From an uncultured Pelosinus sp. (GTDB lineage: Bacteria; Bacillota; Negativicutes; Sporomusales; Acetonemataceae), in assembly GCA_900542835.1 (NCBI GenBank), contig UQPB01000001.1:105190-169189 (forward strand): 64,000 bases of DNA. The letters are read 5' to 3'. The position numbers and the translations under genes are program-made. Shown in pieces: positions 57,862-64,000 of this stretch (its first letter is position 1; each line of letters opens with the position of its first letter). A model generated the notes under the pieces. The model worked only from the letters and a program-made list of their open reading frames with translations. It did not search any database and was not told where the DNA came from.

Positions 57862-59574
57862 ATGTCTTACGTTGCTCTCTATCGGCAATGGCGGCCGCAA
57901 GACTTTGACAATCTGATCGGACAGGAACATATCCGCGTTACGCTGACCAATGCCCTGACAACCGGTAAGATTGCGCACGCCTATCTGTTTACCGGTCCGC
58001 GGGGAACCGGCAAAACCTCGACGGCAAAAATCCTGGCTAAGGCGCTAAACTGCATGCAGGGGCCGACGCCGCAGCCTTGCAACCAATGCCCGAACTGCGA
58101 AAGGATTACCGCCGGAATATCGATGGACGTTCTGGAGGTAGACGCCGCGTCCAACCGCGGCATTGATGAAATCCGCGACCTGCGGGAGACGGTTAAGTTC
58201 GCGCCGGTCGACGGTCGTTATAAAGTATACATCATTGATGAAGTGCATATGTTAACCACCGAAGCGTTTAACGCCCTGCTGAAAACGCTGGAGGAGCCGC
58301 CGGCTCATGTGGTTTTTATTCTGGCAACGACTGAGCCGCATAAGATTCCCGCCACAATCCATTCACGCTGCCAGCGGTATGATTTCCGGCGGATTGCCCT
58401 GACCGAGATTGAAGCGAGGCTGGCAGCGGTTGCCGCCGGCAGCGGCCTTAATGTCGATCCGGAAGCGCTGAAGCTGGTGGCGGCGCATGCTGACGGCGGC
58501 ATGCGCGATGCGCTCAGCATATTGGATCAATGCGGGGCAATTGGCAACGACCGGGTGACGGTCGCCGATGTGCGCGCTACTCTTGGACTGGTCGGCCATG
58601 AGTGGGTATGGCGGCTGACTGAGGCTATCGCCGCCCGCAATGCGGTCGAGGCGTTGGTAACGCTGGACGAATTGGTCTCTCTGGGACGGGATATCCGTCA
58701 GATCCTTAACGAATTGGTGCAGCATGCCCGCAGTCTGCTGCTGCATCTGGCGGCTCCGGAACTGGCGCTGGAATCCTATACGGGCGACAAGGAGCTGCTT
58801 GACCGGCAGGGGAATGCATTTGGTTACTCCCGGATTTCTGCCTGGATATCGCTTTTGCATGACGCGATTAATGAGGTGAAATGGTCGGCTAATCCCCGCA
58901 TCACAGCGGAAATGGCCTTTCTGGCAGCCTGCCGCGAACCGGCGGCCGATCTTGGCGCGTTGGCGGAACGCATTAGCCGGCTGGAGCAGGCGTTGGCTGC
59001 AGGGACACTGCCTTCCGCCGCTGTCTCTGTCAATCCACCGCCCCGCCAGGCCCCCGCTGCCGCTTTGACGGTACAACAGGCAGGACAGCCTGAACGGGCC
59101 GTGGCAGAGCCGGCACCGCCGCCGGCAGCGCCCCGGCAGCCGCAAACGGCCGCTAAACCGCCATCTCCGGCTCCGTCCCCGGCCCCGCCGGGGGCAGCGG
59201 AAAGCCCGGCGGCGGCAAAAACTGTATGGGATTCTGTATTGCGGGAATTAGTGAACAACGGTAAACGGATGGTTCACGCCTGCGTTTCTCAGGGGAGTCT
59301 CGAATCGCTGGATGACACAAAAGCGGTGATCCGGTTTTCGGTCCCCTTCTCCAAGGAGCGCACGGAAAAGGATGATTATCGCGCCATTATTGAGCAGGCG
59401 CTGCTAAAGATAACCGGCAGGACTGTGCTCATTCAGTGCGTTCTTGACGAGCCCAAGAGCCGGATCCCTGCCGAGCCGGCTCCGGTTCGGCAAGCGGTCA
59501 GTGAGGAACCGCCGCCCAGTGTTAAGCAAGCGCAGCAGATATTCGGCGGCAAGATCATAAAATTAGATAAATAA
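57862..59574 (+). CDS. dnaX: DNA polymerase III subunits gamma/tau
   Basis: 570 residues from ATG 57862 (MSYVALYRQWRPQDFDNLIG), behind ccggaggtgaacgg. Walker A GPRGTGKTST, the four-Cys zinc module (CMQGPTPQPCNQCPNC), Walker B VYIIDEVHML and the SRC arginine-finger motif HSRCQRYDF are intact. Then follows the clamp-loader domain III and a Pro/Ala-rich linker (about residues 395-455) before the tau-specific C-terminal domain. No obvious frameshift site was found for making gamma. It loads the beta clamp at the replication fork. Confidence 0.96.
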   Translation: MSYVALYRQWRPQDFDNLIGQEHIRVTLTNALTTGKIAHAYLFTGPRGTGKTSTAKILAKALNCMQGPTPQPCNQCPNCERITAGISMDVLEVDAASNRGIDEIRDLRETVKFAPVDGRYKVYIIDEVHMLTTEAFNALLKTLEEPPAHVVFILATTEPHKIPATIHSRCQRYDFRRIALTEIEARLAAVAAGSGLNVDPEALKLVAAHADGGMRDALSILDQCGAIGNDRVTVADVRATLGLVGHEWVWRLTEAIAARNAVEALVTLDELVSLGRDIRQILNELVQHARSLLLHLAAPELALESYTGDKELLDRQGNAFGYSRISAWISLLHDAINEVKWSANPRITAEMAFLAACREPAADLGALAERISRLEQALAAGTLPSAAVSVNPPPRQAPAAALTVQQAGQPERAVAEPAPPPAAPRQPQTAAKPPSPAPSPAPPGAAESPAAAKTVWDSVLRELVNNGKRMVHACVSQGSLESLDDTKAVIRFSVPFSKERTEKDDYRAIIEQALLKITGRTVLIQCVLDEPKSRIPAEPAPVRQAVSEEPPPSVKQAQQIFGGKIIKLDK

Positions 59575-59589
59575 TGAGGAGGTTTTTTG

Positions 59590-59925
59590 ATGTTTGGGAA
59601 TAAGGGCGGCCTTGGCAACATGGGCCAGATGATGAAAAAGGTGCAGAAGCTGCAGGCGGAAATGGCGAAAACCCAGGAAGAACTGAAACAGCGGACACTG
59701 GAGGCGACTGCCGGCGGCGGTGCTGTCAAGGTTGTTATTAATGGCGAAAAGCAGCTGCAGTCAGTCAAGATTGATCCCGGTGCGGTCGATCCGGAAGATG
59801 TGGAAATGCTGGAAGACCTGATTATGGCCGCGGTCAACGAAGCGATTAAAAAAGTTGATGATATGACCAGCCAGGAGATGGGCAAGCTGACCAGCGGTCT
59901 TAATTTGCCGCCGGGAATGCTTTAA
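59590..59925 (+). CDS. YbaB/EbfC nucleoid-associated protein
   Basis: 111 residues from ATG 59590, behind aatgaggaggttttttg. The family pattern is complete: MFGNKGGLGNMGQMMKKVQKLQAEM, then VKVVINGEKQLQSVKIDP and EDLIMAAVNEAI. It binds DNA as a dimer and is nearly always between dnaX and recR. Its stop overlaps the recR start by one nucleotide (TAATG). Confidence 0.95.
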   Translation: MFGNKGGLGNMGQMMKKVQKLQAEMAKTQEELKQRTLEATAGGGAVKVVINGEKQLQSVKIDPGAVDPEDVEMLEDLIMAAVNEAIKKVDDMTSQEMGKLTSGLNLPPGML

Positions 59926-60527
59926 TGCAGCAAATCGGGCCACTGAGCAAGCTTATCGAACATTTTCGCCGCCTGCCCGGTATCGGGCAAAAGTCGGCAA
60001 CCCGGCTGGCCTATCATATGCTGACGCTTGACGCGCAGCAGGCGGCGGCGTTTGCGCAGGCGATCCTTGATGCCAAGGAAAAGATCCGCTATTGTTCGCA
60101 GTGTTTTGCTCTGACCGATACTGATCCCTGTCATATCTGCAGCTCCGAAAACCGCGACCGGTCAATAATTTGCGTGGTTGAGGAGCCGCAGGATGTGGCG
60201 GCGATGGAGAGAACGCGCGAGTTTAGAGGACTGTATCATGTCCTGCATGGCGCTTTATCGCCGCTGGACGGAGTAGGGCCGGATCAAATCCGGATTAAGG
60301 AACTGCTGGCTCGTATCCGCTCCGGCGCTGTCAGCGAGATTATACTGGCGACAAATCCGGATGTGGAAGGCGAAGCCACAGCGATGTATCTGTCAAAGCT
60401 GCTTAGGCCGCTCGGACTGACTGTGACCCGCATTGGTCACGGATTGCCGATGGGCGGTGAACTGGAATACGCCGATGAGGTTACTCTGTCCAAGGCGCTT
60501 GAAAACCGGCGCGAAATGGAGGGGTAG
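59925..60527 (+). CDS. recR: Recombination protein RecR
   Basis: 200 residues, typical length. The helix-hairpin-helix (RLPGIGQKSATRLAYHML), the C4 zinc finger (CSQCFALTDTDPCHIC) and the Toprim domain (ICVVEEPQDVAAMERT; ATNPDVEGEATA) are all present. RecR with RecF/RecO loads RecA at gaps. Coupled to ybaB by TAATG. Confidence 0.97.
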   Translation: MQQIGPLSKLIEHFRRLPGIGQKSATRLAYHMLTLDAQQAAAFAQAILDAKEKIRYCSQCFALTDTDPCHICSSENRDRSIICVVEEPQDVAAMERTREFRGLYHVLHGALSPLDGVGPDQIRIKELLARIRSGAVSEIILATNPDVEGEATAMYLSKLLRPLGLTVTRIGHGLPMGGELEYADEVTLSKALENRREMEG

Positions 60528-60597
60528 CAGCGATTTTTTTGGTCTAAGTTTATATATTCCTGTATATGGAAATACTAACCGTATGCAGGAGGGATGA

Positions 60598-60885
60598 ATG
60601 ATGAAGGCCAAATGGATCGAACAATTGAACAGCCTGCTGGACCCGGAGAACTGGCTGGTGAATGACAAACTGCCGGCGGCCCGCGAGCCCGGCCTGTTCG
60701 AAAGTGTGGAGGCAGCCCGGCGGGATTGGCTGATGGCGCAGCGTTATTATGAAAGCGTATCAGATCCGGAGCTGGTGGATCACGCTGTTTACCAGATACA
60801 GGCGGCGGAAAAAAAATACGCCTACCTTTTGCGCGAGGCGCGAAGGCAGGGAATTACCCATTCTCCGTTTCCTGATCCTGAATAG
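60598..60885 (+). CDS. YaaL-like DUF2508 protein
   Basis: 95 residues starting with two Met codons after gcaggagggatga. The sequence is helical and charged (ESVEAARRDWLMAQRYYESV, then IQAAEKKYAYLLREAR), matching the DUF2508 family that follows recR and precedes bofA in Bacillus. Function unknown. A short AT-rich element (gtttatatattcctgtatat) lies upstream at 60547-60566. Confidence 0.88.
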   Translation: MMKAKWIEQLNSLLDPENWLVNDKLPAAREPGLFESVEAARRDWLMAQRYYESVSDPELVDHAVYQIQAAEKKYAYLLREARRQGITHSPFPDPE

Positions 60886-60888
60886 AAT

Positions 60889-61030
60889 ACCTCAGCTTGT
60901 TGAAAAACATATTGCCAGGCCGTTCTTCAAAAGGCCCCGGATACTAGGCGGGCCCGCGAGTCCTTGGTGCCTTAGCGTTGGCGGCATCCTCCTTGCGGGG
61001 GATACGCAGATGGGGCTTGATCAACGGCCT
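60889..61030. repeat. Second copy of the large palindromic repeat family
   Basis: Shares gttgaaaaac, ccaggccgtt, gcgagtcc and (inverted) the ggggcctt word with 34266-34510, in a rearranged order. The ends CAGGCCGTT (60915) and AACGGCCTG (61023) are inverted. It has no gene. Confidence 0.55.
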
Positions 61031-61074
61031 GAAGGGATAGGTCCTCAAAATAAATGAGAACCTATCCCTTTTAT
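61031..61074 (+). terminator. Terminator of the dnaX-recR-yaaL transcript
   Basis: gaagggataggt / acctatccctttt hairpin followed by tatataatt, 145 bp after yaaL beyond the repeat. Confidence 0.65.
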
Positions 61075-61106
61075 ATAATTCAGAAGTCTGACTAAGGGCC
61101 TGTTGG

Positions 61107-62201
61107 TTATGATTGGGGGAAATGCTCCGAATAGCGGATTCCTTTTAGAATCTCCGGACCAATCTGACGATAGTCTGCTACTCTGTCCGGCCTGGCGCCA
61201 TAATGGACCAGAATTAAACTGGCGCGCCCTTTCAGGATCCGGGTAAGTGTATATTCATCCTTTGTTCCCGGTTGTCCAACAACCATATACTCAACCAGGG
61301 AGTCGTCAGCAGAATTGCGTAAAAGTTTAACCCGAGCTTTCTCTCCGTACATTTCCCTGTACTGCTTTTCAATAAACGCCGCATACTGCGAGGGGCTGAT
61401 ATGCTTCAGTGAGGGCAAGAACTGAACTGTAACCAGCTCTGTCCAGTCTTTTACCGTTTCGTTACCGGTAATTAGCTCGACAATTAACCCATTGCTGCCG
61501 CTTTGCTGAAACCCGATCTTCCAGCGCGGCTGCCCAAGATCGACGGTAAGAAAATCTGTTTTTAAGAAATCAAAAACAAGCTGTTTATGCTCACCCTGTA
61601 AATGTCCGATGCTCTCGGCGGAGGCGTCCAGCCTTGCCGTATCCTGCGCTTGCAATTGCGCAATCCGGTTTTTTGCCTGTGATACATCCGGAAAATCAGG
61701 CGGTGCCAACTCGACAAAGCGCTGATACAACGGCAAAGCGCGGTTAGGCATGCCGATTCTTTCGTGAGACAGAGCAGAGGTCCAATAGGCCGGAAACAGC
61801 TGGGGATCAAGCCGGAGGCTTTGATTGTATTCGTTAATTGCCAGGGCATGCTGCCCTTCCCAGGCGTAAGCCAGACCGCGAAACCAATATAAATGCCCCT
61901 TGTCCGGATTTAGCTCAATGGCCTTTGTAAAATCATGCTTGGCCAGGGTAATCTGTTTGGTGTGAAGATACATTTTTCCACGCTCAAAAAATGCCTGCTC
62001 AAGCTGAGGATCAAGCGTAATCGCCTGGCTGTAAGCGGCAATCGCATTGGCATAATCTTTCTGCGCCTGAAAAGCATGCCCCTTTTCCAGCCACTGGGCA
62101 GCAGTAAACTCCCCCGCATTAGCGCTCATAGCGAGAGCGGGTAACAGCAGCATAACAAGCAGCACTGTGCAGAATAATAATCTGTTCTGCGCCTTTAACA
62201 A
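61107..62201 (-). CDS. Secreted TPR-repeat protein
   Basis: 364 residues; start TTG 62201 behind agaggtgaatttca. A signal peptide (LLFCTVLLVMLLLPALAMSANA) is followed by four or five TPR units (YANAIAAYSQAITLDPQLEQA, ALAINEYNQSLRLDPQLFPAY) to about residue 185. The C-terminal half (about 195-360) is a globular domain of unknown type with PsbP-like rhythm (VELITGNETVKDWTELVTVQ, SLVEYMVVGQPGTKDEYTLT). It is likely periplasmic or extracytoplasmic. It is an insertion between yaaL and bofA compared with the usual order. Confidence 0.78.
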   Translation of the reverse strand: MLKAQNRLLFCTVLLVMLLLPALAMSANAGEFTAAQWLEKGHAFQAQKDYANAIAAYSQAITLDPQLEQAFFERGKMYLHTKQITLAKHDFTKAIELNPDKGHLYWFRGLAYAWEGQHALAINEYNQSLRLDPQLFPAYWTSALSHERIGMPNRALPLYQRFVELAPPDFPDVSQAKNRIAQLQAQDTARLDASAESIGHLQGEHKQLVFDFLKTDFLTVDLGQPRWKIGFQQSGSNGLIVELITGNETVKDWTELVTVQFLPSLKHISPSQYAAFIEKQYREMYGEKARVKLLRNSADDSLVEYMVVGQPGTKDEYTLTRILKGRASLILVHYGARPDRVADYRQIGPEILKGIRYSEHFPQS

Positions 62202-62311
62202 TGAAATTCACCTCTTCCTCCGTTTACCTGATACTAAAAATTACCACATAAACACAAAAGTTCCTGCCGCTCCAGGCTGCCGATAAAGCCGGGATGTGGG
62301 AGGAGGCTGAT

Positions 62312-62450
62312 CACGGAGCGCACGGAGCCTGCGCGAAGAAATACGAAGTATATATGGGTAAAACGGCTTGAAATTTAGTAAGCTTCCTGTGAAGCAGGTA
62401 AAATACGCCTCCGTGTACCTCCGTGCATTACTCTGTGTACTCCGTGGAAT
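62312..62450. repeat. CACGGAG-family dispersed repeat
   Basis: Two CACGGAG words on the left (62312, 62321) face CTCCGTG (62409, 62419), CTCTGTG (62431) and CTCCGTGG (62440), so the ends are inverted copies. It is related to 44722-44896. A run of nine C follows at about 62471. No gene is seen in 62202-62682. Confidence 0.75.
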
Positions 62451-62543
62451 CGTTCCCGGCTTGCTTTGGTACCCCCCCCCTCTTTTTGGACGAATCGTCA
62501 TAGTTCTTGTCCTTAACGCATAGAATCTGTTATAGAGACTAGT

Positions 62544-62565
62544 ACCGTGTCAGGCCTGACACGGT
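62544..62565. repeat. Perfect 22-bp palindrome before bofA
   Basis: ACCGTGTCAGG followed directly by its complement, without a spacer, 118 bp upstream of bofA. It could be an operator, a REP unit or a hairpin end. Confidence 0.55.
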
Positions 62566-62682
62566 CCGCGTTATCGCAGCCTATTTCCGGTTTTCGCTGA
62601 CAGGGCGCTGTTTTAAAGGTACAATAGGAAATAGGAGTAGTATTGGTCTCTAAATAACAGTAGAAACAAAGGAGGAGATTCT

Positions 62683-62958
62683 ATGCCGGTTCTTCCTGAA
62701 ATCAATATAATTATTGCGTTTGCATTTGGCCTGCTGCTGCTTTATATTATCGGCAGGGTCCTGTTGATGCCAATTCGGCTGGTATTTAAGCTTATTTATA
62801 ATGGTATTATCGGCGGCGTTGTCCTGTGGCTGATTAATTGGGTAGGCGCCTATTTTGACTTTTCCATCGCCATTAATGCCGCTACTGCGCTAATTGTGGG
62901 TTTTTTGGGCTTGCCGGGTGTTATTCTGCTAGTTGTGTTCAAATTTTTTGTTGCCTAG
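62683..62958 (+). CDS. bofA: Pro-sigma-K processing inhibitor BofA
   Basis: 91 residues of two or three membrane helices (IIIAFAFGLLLLYIIGRVLL, then NGIIGGVVLWLINWVGAYFD and FLGLPGVILLVVFKFF). It is the right size and ends with the BofA LGLPGVILLVVFK pattern. In Bacillus it inhibits SpoIVFB in the outer forespore membrane, so this is good evidence for sporulation. The ribosome binding site is aaaggaggagattct. The MITE-like element starts in its stop codon. Confidence 0.9.
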   Translation: MPVLPEINIIIAFAFGLLLLYIIGRVLLMPIRLVFKLIYNGIIGGVVLWLINWVGAYFDFSIAINAATALIVGFLGLPGVILLVVFKFFVA

Positions 62959-63064
62959 GCAAGCACTGATTAATTCGTGCCGGCAAAACCGCGAAAGAGC
63001 GTTGCTATGCCTGCGATCGTGCTTTCTTGTCAGCCTGACTGGTTCATTTAATCAGCATTTTCCC
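62957..63064. repeat. MITE-like repeat copy
   Basis: About 108 bp. Left end AGGCAAGCACTGATTAA; right end TTAATCAGCATTTT is degenerate after 11 bp. The interior has GTCAGCCTGACTGGTTCATTT, the complement of the block near the left end of the full-length copies. It inserts exactly at the bofA stop and precedes the next gene by 22 bp. Confidence 0.75.
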
Positions 63065-63085
63065 GGGTAAGGAGTGAATACAGTA

Positions 63086-63754
63086 ATGAGCATAGCGCCG
63101 ATTGTTGAAGCTTATGTTGGCGAATACGCCAGCGGCAAAAGTGAGAACGCAGTTAACCGGGCAATTGCGCTGCAGCGGGCCGGGCATCATGTCACTATCG
63201 CCGATCTGGACACGGTTGAGCCCTGCTATACCCTGCGGCCGATTAAGCGGGAACTGGAAGCGATGGGGCTTGACGTGGTTGCGTGGGAAACCCGCGATAC
63301 TGTTGGTCTGGGGGAAGCGGGCAATGTGATAAAAGGTTCCATGCGCTGGGTGCTTCGGCGGCAGGGCAGTGTGATTATGGACATCGGCTATGGCGTTCAT
63401 GGGGCACGTATCTTTAATTTGATTGAAGGGGCTGAGAATCACCCCAGTCTGCAAATCATTGCTGTCATTAATATGTCCAGGCCTTTCACCTCAACTGTTG
63501 ATGCGATCGTCGAATATGTATCCGGCCTGGGCAGGGTCGATGCCGTCCTGAACAATACGCATCTGGCAGAGGAAACGACTGCCGATATTGTTCAGAAGGG
63601 CGCCCTCGGTGTTGCTGAAGCCGCCCGTGTTCTTGGCTTGCCGCTGATTGCTACCGCCGCGGTTGCCGATGTTGCCGAGGCGATTGGCGACTTTGACTGC
63701 GTTGGCAGTCCTGTCCGGAAGCTGGAACGGATGATGCCAAAAACCTTTTGGTAA
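63086..63754 (+). CDS. P-loop NTPase-like protein of unknown function
   Basis: 222 residues from ATG 63086 (taaggag 11 nt upstream); GTG 63074 is an alternative. The N-terminus EAYVGEYASGKSENAVNRAI looks like a Walker A loop (GxxxSGKSE), and TIADLDTVEP resembles the DxD of MinD/ParA or CobQ-type proteins. Later RVDAVLNNTHLAEETTADIV recalls an NKxD-like position with NNT. It may bind nucleotide. A GIN-domain-like role or maturation factor cannot be decided. It precedes an rRNA operon. Confidence 0.65.
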   Translation: MSIAPIVEAYVGEYASGKSENAVNRAIALQRAGHHVTIADLDTVEPCYTLRPIKRELEAMGLDVVAWETRDTVGLGEAGNVIKGSMRWVLRRQGSVIMDIGYGVHGARIFNLIEGAENHPSLQIIAVINMSRPFTSTVDAIVEYVSGLGRVDAVLNNTHLAEETTADIVQKGALGVAEAARVLGLPLIATAAVADVAEAIGDFDCVGSPVRKLERMMPKTFW

Positions 63755-63805
63755 TCAGGCGCGGCGATTATTTATAAACAGATGCTGAAAAAGCCAATTA
63801 AGGCG

Positions 63806-63834
63806 TTGACACGCTCCAAACGGCGTGGTAATAT
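63806..63834 (+). promoter_or_regulatory. rRNA operon promoter P1
   Basis: TTGACA (63806-63811) and TAATAT (63829-63834) with 17-bp spacing. Confidence 0.8.
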
Positions 63835-63899
63835 ATAAAAGTCGCTTAACCATAACGCCTGTGGCGCTATGGCGGCGATATAAAAAAAGAAAATATATG

Positions 63900-63928
63900 T
63901 TGACAAGATGAAAACAATATGTTAACAT
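63900..63928 (+). promoter_or_regulatory. rRNA operon promoter P2
   Basis: TTGACA (63900-63905) and TAACAT (63923-63928) with 17-bp spacing. Tandem strong promoters are typical of rrn operons. Confidence 0.82.
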
Positions 63929-63934
63929 ATATAA

Positions 63935-64000
63935 GCGCTCAAAGGCGCGAAGCTCCTTGAAAACTGAACAATGCAGGTAAGGAAAAAGCCAGAAGTGCGA
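63935..64000 (+). other. rRNA operon leader
   Basis: CTCCTTGAAAACTGAACAATG matches the leader found before 16S rRNA in Firmicutes. The 16S gene itself should start beyond the window edge; its first bases are not seen. Confidence 0.8.

Noticed and set aside
62471..62479. Run of nine C as a phase-variable tract
   Set aside because: It lies outside any coding frame and inside a repeat border, so phase variation of a gene is not supported.
1..64000. CRISPR array, prophage or complete insertion sequence
   Set aside because: No regularly spaced identical repeats, no phage structural genes and no transposase gene were found.

Overview
The window reads as the chromosome of an anaerobic, endospore-forming Firmicute with Gram-positive-type ribosome binding sites and fairly high G+C. 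A class Negativicutes / Sporomusaceae-like bacterium is my best guess, by inference only. The support is a pyruvate:ferredoxin oxidoreductase, an FprA flavodiiron protein, sigma-54 catabolic control, an HMG-CoA-lyase/CoA-transferase/thiolase cluster, and the bofA-yaaL-recR-ybaB-dnaX-ffs order that sits next to an rRNA operon near the origin in Bacillus.

Layout. 1-3.2 kb: truncated zinc-free-type ribosomal protein S4 behind a Fur-family-like operator, then small envelope proteins and an MscS channel. 3.4-4.7 kb: fprA. 4.7-17.4 kb: a catabolic block. A CaiB-type CoA-transferase, an HMG-CoA-lyase-like enzyme and a CitMHS transporter form one operon; thiolase, the two-subunit acetoacetate CoA-transferase and a soluble chemoreceptor-like protein form another. 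Both begin with a clear sigma-54 promoter, and a PAS-sigma-54 activator gene lies between them. Next door is a LysR-controlled aminotransferase plus a beta-keto acid cleavage enzyme. All three parts meet at acetoacetate and acetyl-CoA. 17.4-27 kb: an ABC-F ATPase with a possible attenuator, a two-component system whose likely 11-bp direct-repeat operator lies before uppP and a methyltransferase gene, a TVP38/DedA-like protein, a CBS/CorC protein, a Fur-box-controlled methyltransferase, and a tiny holin-like type I toxin with an antisense RNA. 27-34 kb: HD-GYP protein, small proteins, fabK, a 3D-domain protein, dinB and a peptidase. 34.5-39.9 kb: polyphosphate genes (ppx, a divergent Ppx-like HD protein, ppk1) with a PhoP-type box. 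40.1-43.4 kb: a DnaA-box cluster, tRNA-Arg, a degenerate GGDEF protein, tadA and tRNA-Ser. 43.5-57.2 kb: accessory-looking genes (GNAT, XRE switch, DMT exporter, peptidase/transporter operon, TrmB-like regulator, malate-type dehydrogenase, PFOR). 57.4-64 kb: tRNA-Ser, SRP RNA, dnaX, ybaB, recR, yaaL, bofA, a P-loop-like protein and tandem promoters leading into an rRNA operon just past the edge.

At least three families of dispersed non-coding repeats occur between genes: a MITE-like family with near-perfect 17-bp terminal inverted repeats, a family with CACGGAG words, and a large palindromic family. No CRISPR array, intact transposase or prophage was seen.
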